DNA from: Meandrina meandrites | Lineage: Eukaryota > Cnidaria > Anthozoa > Scleractinia > Meandrinidae | Length of the DNA: 64,000 bases | Direction: 5' to 3' | Assembly (NCBI GenBank): GCA_963693305.1 | Contig: OY855905.1 | Coordinates: forward strand, 20,802,937-20,866,936 | Part shown: positions 59,501 through 64,000 of the stretch, piece after piece | Position numbering within the stretch: the stretch's first letter is position 1 | Layout of the letters: each line of letters starts with the position of its first letter | Position numbers and translations under genes: made by a program | The notes under the pieces: model-generated | Database searches by the model: none | Told to the model about the DNA's origin: nothing | Seen by the model: only the letters and a program-made list of their open reading frames with translations

Positions 59501-62349
59501 ACCGGGCGAAATGTCTATACATGTCACTTGATCCGAGCCACAGTTATTGTTGTCTTCTACGAAATCACTCAAAACAAATTCATCATTATCCTCTTTTGAC
59601 TGATGGCTATTTAGACATGAAAGAGAATCCATAGCCCGCGACGTGTTAACGTTAACGTGAATAAATTCACTCTTTACATGCGAAGTACTACCAGCTTCAA
59701 TTTCTAAAGCAAATTTACTGAAAATATCTGATTCTTTCATGTTGTTTTGCTCGAAAGTCATTGCCTTTCCACCATCAGAATTCAAAGCCTCGGAGGAAAC
59801 GACTGGATTCAAAACCGGTAGAATTGGTAGTTTCAGACTGTATTCGAAGTCAACTGGTGAATTAAGTCTGGTACAGCTCAAAGAATGTTGCCGATCCATT
59901 TCAAGCTTTCTTTCGTCAAAATTGCTTCTCAGCCAAGCGGCCTTTCCAAATGGATGTTAACTGCGAGTGCCACTGAGTTAGACTCTATTATCCACAATCC
60001 AAACAATAGGGAGCTTAAGCAAAGACGACGGCGACGCCGAGGACAACGCCTGGTGAAAAATGAATTTGTATTTTACTCTAGAATGTCGCGATTATTCAGA
60101 TGTATTCAGCGTATCTGTCGGTTTAAGAAATGGCTCAAGCTAAATGTGTAAAGAGAGCGTTCAACTCCAAATAGAAAAATTAAAAATTTGCTGTCGTGGT
60201 TCACGTTGTCCAGAATACGCAGAATTGGGTCATTTCACGTTGTTGATTTGCAGAGAACGGCTAGGAAATGTACCAAGACTTCAAACGCACGTGCAGAGCT
60301 ATTGTTCTGCTCATTAAGCCTTTTGTTTGGTGACGTTCTCGTTGCCGTTGCCGTCGTAGTTTGCTTAAGCTCCCTAATATAAAGATGAAAAATCCTTCGT
60401 TTTTAGGCAACTTTAAAGCAAACGCGTAGTTAGGCAACTGCAAAGCTTAGCACTTTGGCTGGCAAAATTTATTGGATGTTCATTAAGTTCCCTTTCATTC
60501 ACTCTTTGGCATTATTCCGTTTAGTCATGTGAATTGCCGACTGCTTATAGAACGACATACATAATTGATCAGAATTTACAAAAAAAGCATATCCATCTTA
60601 CTTAAGAATGACTCTAACTATCGACACAGAATTTAGATCATATCTTTTTAGCGAGCTAGTATTCCCCATCCACAGCCAATGAATACACTACAACACTCTT
60701 AAAATAAACTAAAACACTCAAAACTGGAAAACATGCTCCAAAACATAAAACAAAATCTGGCACATTCCTTAGTCTATTGTTCTAAGGTGTTTAAAGGACC
60801 TGCTAAGTAAAATAACAAGTTTTTTTGCCTTCTCTACACACATTAATTGCGGCCGTGAAAACACCTCTCTATTAGAGAAGAGATATTCTGAATTTTTATA
60901 TGTGTTTGCTTTTGTTTTGCGTTTTGTCATTGGTTCAAAATGCTCGTGCAGTCTGGTTTAACCAATCAGTACGAACACGCCGTTCTCAGCCAATCAGATG
61001 CAATTGCTCTCGACTCGTGACAACTCTTCCCGCGCTTATTATAAGCGGTTGCAACCATTCCTACGACTTCATTTATGGCGGAATTTAGGCGTATTCTGAT
61101 TGGTTGGATTTGACCACTTTGTTTCTTTTGCTCTCCGATTGTGGTGCGTTCTTACCTTAAGCTGTCTTTCTAGGAATCCAATCTTTTCGTTCAGTGCGTC
61201 TATTTCGCCGCGATTAATCGAAGCGGCCCGGTTTAGAACAATTCCTCGCGGTGGAATGACACCGTCCTCCTCATCACGTGACCATTGTGACGTCAACGGT
61301 GGCGCCTCATTTGAACCTACATACGAGACCATCGGCTGGTTCAATGCTCCTGGTTGACGCTTCTGCAAAAGTATCCTTTTGGGTTTGGGAAGAACCTGAG
61401 GAGGGGCCTTAGTTGTTGAATCAACAGGCTCAGTGGAGCTAAAACTAGTGGGCCTTCTGAAGGACGAAGATGAGGGTTCCTTCTCTGGATACATCCCACC
61501 CAACTCGCTAGGCTCCGATTCCAACATCAATGTGGGTTCCTCCACGGCAACAGGCGATTCTACACGGGATGAAGGTAGTGACGGCTCTGAAGAAGGTTTG
61601 CTGTCCGAGCGAAAGCGCTGGCGAGAGGACGCTCGAAGAGTCGCTGCGTTTCTGGGTGGTGAGGATTCGCTCCTCAACAAAACCTCCAGCCCGTGGTCTA
61701 GGACTGGCGGTGAAGAGTCTGGGAAATCCGGTGGTGGTTCAGATGGGAGGGGTGGTGGCGAAGATTCAGGGAGGGGAGGTAGATCTCCGTCATCATCCGA
61801 AACAAAACCTACAAGATCACTTGTTTCTGTTCGAGGTCTGTCGCCTTCTCCGTCCTCTGTAAACGGGCCTTCGTGGTCGACAAAACGAAGATCTTGAATA
61901 CGTTGGTCAATATCATCCATGTGGGAGTCCAGGTCCCTTCGCGAGGACATTAGTTCTGGTTCTGAAATGAGTTCATCCGAGTCACGAGCATTCTCGTGAT
62001 AAGAAGGCATCCTTTCAGATTCACCCACTATCCCCGAATAGTCCATGAGATCATCCTTCCCCTCGAAATCCGCACTTTTACCCGGAATGTAAGAAACTCG
62101 AGGGGATAGCTCCAACTCCAAGCGCCTGTCTCCAAGGTAACGGACTTCAGTAGCAACTGTGGAACGGACGTGTGGAGTGATAGCCTCCTCAACGGAGCTT
62201 GCTACTGGGCTGATGACGTCACGAGAGTGAAATCCTAGGTCTGCAGAGAACTGAGCATATTCGGTCTGTGTTGCTTCGTTAAATCGCTCAGCGATCTCTC
62301 TTTCCTGCAAATCGAGAGAATCAAGTTTTGTAACCAATTTACCTTTCAT
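39210..62349 (-). CDS. RIMBP: RIM-binding protein (RIM-BP/TSPOAP1 family) homolog, ~32 exons
   Basis: Multi-exon gene reconstructed on the minus strand. Each exon has AG acceptor and GT (one GC) donor, and codon phase fits at every junction. Exons 5'->3': 61156-62349; 58983-59012; 58733-58765; 58526-58558; 58188-58217; 58001-58033; 57775-57804; 56066-56143; 55724-55822; 55473-55538; 54985-55209; 54261-54454; 53869-53914; 53546-53602; 53190-53402; 52936-52998; 52527-52853; 45580-45805; 45075-45139; 44910-44979; 44157-44639; 43841-43971; 43701-43754; 42855-42980; 42418-42441; 42276-42305; 41604-41738; 41356-41439; 41013-41129; 40373-40483; 39772-39855; 39210-39299. This gives about 1,526 residues: Pro/Ser-rich N-terminus, coiled coil, SH3-SH3-FN3-SH3-SH3. 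RIM-BPs are presynaptic scaffolds whose SH3 domains bind PxxP motifs of RIM and voltage-gated calcium channels. Known members have three SH3 and usually three FN3 domains, so this architecture is unusual. Upstream exons may lie beyond 62349. Confidence 0.85.
39772..40483 (-). CDS. RIMBP: RIM-BP SH3 domain 4 (two exons)
   Basis: Exons 40373-40483 and 39772-39855. AMIALYDYNPEVQSP, LSFKKGQILTVVGEM and RADGFYHADVNGQLGLVPGS followed by FLDEY match the C-terminal SH3 of RIM-BPs (GLVPxxFL). The split lies before the n-Src loop, a different place from SH3-2 and SH3-3. Confidence 0.9.
41356..41738 (-). CDS. RIMBP: RIM-BP SH3 domain 3 (two exons)
   Basis: Exons 41604-41738 and 41356-41439. FVALYDYDPFKSSPNPNP, LGFKEGDILRVFDTSRKDGF and KKGLIPSNFVEEV give a canonical SH3; the DPFxxSPNP stretch is typical of the RIM-BP second SH3. 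An Ala/Arg-rich helix (PRRLAAAK) and the linker exon 41013-41129 (KRQAALPSPTRPFSGDSSSS) follow. Confidence 0.9.
42276..42441 (-). CDS. RIMBP: RIM-BP micro-exons (24 and 30 nt)
   Basis: 42418-42441 encodes DSYGESFE and 42276-42305 encodes DSGDEQLYRT, both phase 0 with consensus borders (TTTTTTGCAG|..GAG|GTAAGC; TTTTCCCAAAG|..ACG|GTATGT). They lead directly into SH3 domain 3. The acceptor tract of the 24-nt exon is the 3' end of a SINE (42443-42618), so this exon may be recent or optional. Confidence 0.65.
42443..42618 (-). repeat. tRNA-derived SINE abutting a RIM-BP micro-exon
   Basis: On the minus strand: tRNA-like head (A box TAGCTCAGTGG, B box GGTTCGATTAC), then a tail (GGGACAAAG... / TGACAAATGGACATTTC.TC) ending AAAACTTTCTCTTTTTTTGC, directly followed by AG and the 24-nt exon. 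About 85-88 % identical by eye to 43107-43277. Confidence 0.8.
42855..43971 (-). CDS. RIMBP: RIM-BP fibronectin type III domain (three exons)
   Basis: Exons 43841-43971, 43701-43754 and 42855-42980 encode one FN3: RPSAPSNFRIIRP, MLVGWTLPEMDEFGRSNG with the core Trp, VKGYKIYASSD, and FSIKTVAENGSSSETVSVTF. The donor after 43841 is GC (AAG|GCAAGT), a GC-AG intron. Only one FN3 is found, where vertebrate RIM-BPs have three. Confidence 0.85.
43107..43277 (-). repeat. tRNA-derived SINE, second intronic copy
   Basis: Same family and orientation as 42443-42618, with B box GGTTCGATTCCCG and A box TAGCTCAGTTGG. Its 3' end reads CTCCTTTTTTGCGGGATATATACG; a G replaces the A of the acceptor AG, and no exon follows. 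Confidence 0.8.
44157..44979 (-). CDS. RIMBP: RIM-BP linker exons with in-frame 13-residue repeat
   Basis: Exons 44910-44979 and 44157-44639. The second carries five tandem 13-residue units of the form STPPNHVRLPGDL (39-bp minisatellite, 44368-44562), rich in Pro, with basic HVRLPG motifs. A Ser/Pro-rich stretch then leads to the FN3 domain. No known domain; probably disordered and copy-number variable. Confidence 0.8.
45075..45805 (-). CDS. RIMBP: RIM-BP SH3 domain 2 (two exons)
   Basis: Exons 45580-45805 and 45075-45139, joined in phase 1 inside a Gly codon. CMVALHDYDPV, LSLKKGDIMTAFGDMDVNGF and TGFVPGHMVEEV show a full SH3 with the RIM-BP FGDMDxNGF signature. A second SH3 before the FN3 region is not part of the usual RIM-BP plan, which has one there. 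His replaces the second aromatic of the ALYDY motif, which could alter ligand binding. Confidence 0.88.
45905..46260. repeat. Degenerate ~115-bp tandem repeat in intron
   Basis: Two units, each running from a CCAG..CTACTGT.TTG.GCA segment through CTATCTTT..CA.ATTTCCA to a GCG-rich segment and ATTATTTYCG, plus a partial third. Located in the large RIM-BP intron near SH3-2. Confidence 0.5.
46751..48020. repeat. Diverged tandem duplication upstream of the sulfotransferase exon 1
   Basis: Unit A (46751-46990) recurs at 47291-47510, sharing ACTCACATTTGTAAT, GGATTCCCGT, TTGATACGGCAAGCATA and ACGCCTCGCTC. Unit B (46990-47065, ending GTTGAAATGTAACCCGGAGTG) recurs at 47940-48020. The second A and B are separated by about 430 bp of other sequence. 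B' lies 70-150 bp upstream of the sulfotransferase ATG, so the unit may contain promoter sequence. Confidence 0.6.
48093..51610 (+). CDS. Galactose-3-O-sulfotransferase-type enzyme, two exons, nested in RIM-BP intron
   Basis: Exon 1 (48093-48238) begins at an ATG in good context and encodes a short cytoplasmic tail plus one membrane anchor (STLLGCIIFLCVISLILVV), a Golgi type II signal anchor. It ends AGTGG|GTATGC in phase 2. Exon 2 (50470-51610) starts after TTTTGTTTTGTCAG with the completing base. Product 428 residues, close to the roughly 423 of human GAL3ST1. The 5'-phosphosulfate motif is LKTHKTASST (about residues 80-89) and the 3'-phosphate motif is YITIIRNPVDQFES (about 157-170). The family transfers sulfate from PAPS to the 3-OH of galactose on glycolipids or glycoproteins in the Golgi lumen; the substrate here is unknown. 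A poly(A) signal AATAAA lies at 51942. Transcription is opposite to the host gene. Confidence 0.88.
52527..52853 (-). CDS. RIMBP: RIM-BP SH3 domain 1 (single exon)
   Basis: 109 codons holding one complete SH3: RFVALFDYDPH (ALYDY motif), LKLKEGDLLTVFGDMDINGY and RGLVPSLYVEEL. The FGDMDxxGYFEAD signature matches the RIM-BP SH3 class. It is followed by an acidic-to-basic linker ending YKAKELQ. Unlike the other three SH3s it is not split by an intron. The following intron (45806-52526) hosts a sulfotransferase gene on the other strand. Confidence 0.9.
52936..56143 (-). CDS. RIMBP: RIM-BP coiled-coil exons (nine exons)
   Basis: Exons at 56066, 55724, 55473, 54985, 54261, 53869, 53546, 53190 and 52936 encode about 346 residues dominated by E, K, Q, R, L and N in heptad-like spacing (for example NQLKNLQGAELKLAELQTKY and LQVQLDKLEAERNEMQTRL). 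This is the central coiled coil that precedes the first SH3 in RIM-BP proteins and probably drives self-association. Only the 54261/53869 junction is in phase 2; all others are phase 0. The intron upstream of 53190-53402 carries a CAGA/CAGG microsatellite close to the acceptor. Confidence 0.8.
53457..53524. repeat. (CAGA/CAGG)n microsatellite in intron
   Basis: About 17 tetranucleotide units on the plus strand, lying 55-122 nt upstream (minus sense) of the exon 53190-53402. On the transcribed strand it is a long pyrimidine-rich CTGT/CTGC run, which may act near the branch site. Confidence 0.85.
54505..54815. repeat. Dispersed repeat, copy B (pair of 24180-24485)
   Basis: Inverted relative to copy A. 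Blocks in common: ATATCAAACAC.AGAGAGAGTGTTT, CACATTTCCAAACACCGAGAA, CGAACTTCGAGGT.TTTGG, AATCGAAACTAAAACTACGG and GTTTGAGAAG. It lies in the RIM-BP intron between 54454 and 54985. Confidence 0.65.
56400..56600. repeat. GGACCATTAT-family repeat, copy 2
   Basis: Starts with a G-rich tract (56401-56420), contains AAATTAGTTTGCA, TTGTTTGTC and A-rich words like 38137-38356, and ends AATAATGGTCCGCCCC. Intronic. Confidence 0.45.
57775..59012 (-). CDS. RIMBP: RIM-BP coiled-coil cassette of six micro-exons
   Basis: Six consecutive phase-0 exons of 30, 33, 33, 30, 33 and 30 nt, each with AG/GT borders, encode NKENLIRSMK, TEATELETQSL, LERKDREMKIL, DEDVAFLKQE, NQKKERELLTK and IGEMNKKNYE. Together they give 63 residues, exactly nine heptads, of a highly charged coiled coil. 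Each exon is 10 or 11 residues, so skipping one changes the register, while skipping a 10+11 pair removes 21 residues and keeps it. Confidence 0.75.
59402..59899 (-). CDS. RIMBP: Alternative first coding exon of the RIM-BP gene
   Basis: 166 codons from ATG at 59899 (MDRQHSLSCTRLNSPVDFEY...) to a consensus donor TTGAAGGA|GTAAGT in phase 0, the same phase as the 61156 donor, so both can splice to the micro-exon at 59012. It ends with a Cys-rich stretch (PVCKKYPECPICTIEIEQH). No good acceptor lies directly upstream, which argues for an alternative promoter and first exon producing a shorter isoform without the Pro-rich N-terminus. Confidence 0.5.
61156..62349 (-). CDS. RIMBP: RIM-BP N-terminal exon, Pro/Ser/acidic-rich
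   Basis: 398 codons from ATG at 62349 to the donor CTTAAG|GTAAGA at 61156. Mostly low-complexity acidic, Ser- and Pro-rich sequence with class-II-like SH3 ligands (DLPPLPESSPPPLP), ending in the start of a coiled coil (EIDALNEKIGFLERQLK). Start ambiguity: within the frame at 62305 there is a strong acceptor-like site (GATTCTCTCGATTTGCAG), so the true exon may begin at 62304 with EREIAERF and an earlier exon may supply the ATG. The ATG at 62349 is preceded by an in-frame stop. Confidence 0.75.
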
Positions 62350-64000
62350 ATCAGGAGTGAAATTCTTCTTACAGCTTTAATATAATTATAATAGTTTTAC
62401 AAGGAGAATTTGATGTTAGTCAGTTGATCTGGCACTTCTTCTTAAGACCTACTAACACGACACCCTATCATCAGGTACAGTTTGTCGTGTAAACTTTCCT
62501 AGCAACCAAACATTTCTTGACGAATCAGTGCTGTATATGAATCAAAAAATCAATGACAACCTGCAAAGCATCCACAACAAATTTAAAGCCAGACAGTCAA
62601 TCAAAGACTGAATTTTATTTGGCTAAAATTAAATAGATTAGTTTTGAAAAACAAAACCTGCGTTATTATCAGCTTTTTTTTTTTCGAAACATGATCTTGA
62701 TCGTAACCTCTACTAAGTAAAAGAAACATCTAAGATCACTCTATCTCTATTTTTTTGAACGAAATCTATTGTCTAGACGTTAGCATCGTCTGTCAAAACC
62801 AGAGGAAAAAATCAACTAAAGAATAAGGCGGTATGTTTATGTTCAGTGATTTTAGCCCACCTTTTGGGTGAATAGGTCAGACGTTATACGTAAGAAACAG
62901 TTTGATTCACTATGCCCGAATACGCCCACGATTACCAAAACTACTGTACCGTGAAATCAACATGAGGCGCATCATTGAAATGTACAACGTGAACGCAATA
63001 CACTTTCTACTTTGTGAAAGAAAGAACAACATTACTTGTACAATGTCCACGCCATGGGGCGCACAATTAAGTCATTGCGCGATCTCGATGTGTTTACGGA
63101 ATATTCTTGCGTTTTATAATTTCCATATTTTAACATATCCGTTTAGGAAGCCGCGAATATAAAACAAATGGGATATTTGACAAAGATCGCTTACTTAATA
63201 GCTAAAACCAAACATCAACGCTTTGGATGATATTACAGATAACATAACAAAATTACTCGAGTTCGATTAAGTTTAGGTAGGCATTTGACTTATCGTGGTT
63301 TTCAAAATATTGGTCATTAAAGACTAAATATAAGAAATATTTAGCGCGCCCGATATCAGAGACAAACCAACATTTAAGCCTTAAACTAGAAGACAGCAAA
63401 TTTCTGAAGGAGTTGAAAATTCTTACTGCCGCTCCCTTATTGGAAAACAACATTTATTTTAGACAAGGGGAATCAAAACAAATTCAGTTTCTCTCTCGTG
63501 TTCAAATATTGCTTTGGATCGGTAAGATTTACTTAACGTCGCTGTATCGAAGTTACTAGACGCTTAAGAATCTTATTATTCGTCTTTTAGCACAACAAAA
63601 AACACTTAAATATGAATATAAAGACCGGCCTGCCACGAGATAACTTTACATATCAGGACATTGATGTACGCCTCAAGTTATATTCGAACGTAAACAGGTT
63701 GGAAGATTATAGCAAGCTAAAACAGCATCAATCGCTTGACTTTTCGATTTTATGAACTCTTAACAATGAATACCGCAGTTATGTGGCAAAGAAATCTATA
63801 AAATCACAGTAAAAACAACAACAAACCTTGTTTTTCGCGTCCGGCGTGAATTTTGAGAGCAAAAATGTGGAAATGTTTGGTCGCTAGCATCGCTATAGCG
63901 AGTAACTCGATTTCATTAGCATAATCAATCAAGAGCAAATTTATGCGTGTTCAAAATTTATTCAATGTTTTTTAAGTATTAGTAAACAAAGCACCTTTCA
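62350..64000. other. No gene seen; upstream side of RIM-BP
   Basis: AT-rich, without a recognised exon or repeat. It may hold the promoter or a 5' non-coding exon of the RIM-BP gene, but I see no distinct signal. Confidence 0.35.

Overview
This is a metazoan nuclear genome window, AT-rich and full of short non-autonomous transposons. It has intron-containing genes, KRAB-less C2H2 zinc-finger paralogs, tRNA-derived SINEs, and a RIM-binding-protein homolog split into more than 30 small exons. Together with the type of LTR-retrotransposon pol present, this best fits an anthozoan cnidarian such as a reef coral or sea anemone. That assignment is inference; no taxon marker gene is present.

Layout. 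(1) 1-13 kb is a transposon graveyard. It holds a 5S-rRNA-like fragment, a TTAA-flanked piggyBac-type MITE, a 1 kb inverted-repeat element whose arms carry arrays of the nuclear-receptor half-site AGGTCA, a decayed LTR-retrotransposon pol on the minus strand, and a foldback element (9160-10937) with an 8-bp target duplication sitting inside another repeat. (2) 13.5-29 kb holds minus-strand C2H2 zinc-finger genes (13486-15175 and 27772-29021) and a broken third copy (27130-27560). Between them lie a RING-type terminal exon (23589-23845), a 2.4 kb inverted repeat with at least three later insertions in its arms, a LINE 3' end and an inverted SINE pair. (3) 29-38 kb has more inverted-repeat elements, notably a 1.79 kb element (36096-37885) whose long arms are built from tandem CATAAATGTAATA subunits. 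A possible two-exon orphan gene lies at 33254-35161. (4) 39.2-62.3 kb is one large minus-strand gene that I reconstruct exon by exon from splice signals and matching codon phases: a RIM-BP/TSPOAP1-type active-zone scaffold of about 1,526 residues. Its order is Pro/Ser-rich N-terminus, long coiled coil, SH3, SH3, one FN3, SH3, SH3. Nested in its 6.7 kb intron, on the opposite strand, is a two-exon galactose-3-O-sulfotransferase-type gene (48093-51610; 428 residues, type II membrane protein).

Working together: the RIM-BP homolog should be a presynaptic adaptor that links calcium channels and RIM through its SH3 domains. The sulfotransferase should act in the Golgi lumen on galactosyl glycans. 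They share DNA but no obvious pathway. The zinc-finger arrays probably bind specific DNA sequences; in a repeat-rich region they could be transposon-directed, but nothing here shows that.

The most notable items are the four-SH3 architecture, a cassette of six phase-0 micro-exons (30/33 nt) whose lengths add up in pairs to three heptads, a SINE lying directly upstream of a 24-nt micro-exon and supplying its splice acceptor tract, and several inverted-repeat elements with clear target-site duplications. All gene models are read by eye from sequence and have no transcript support.
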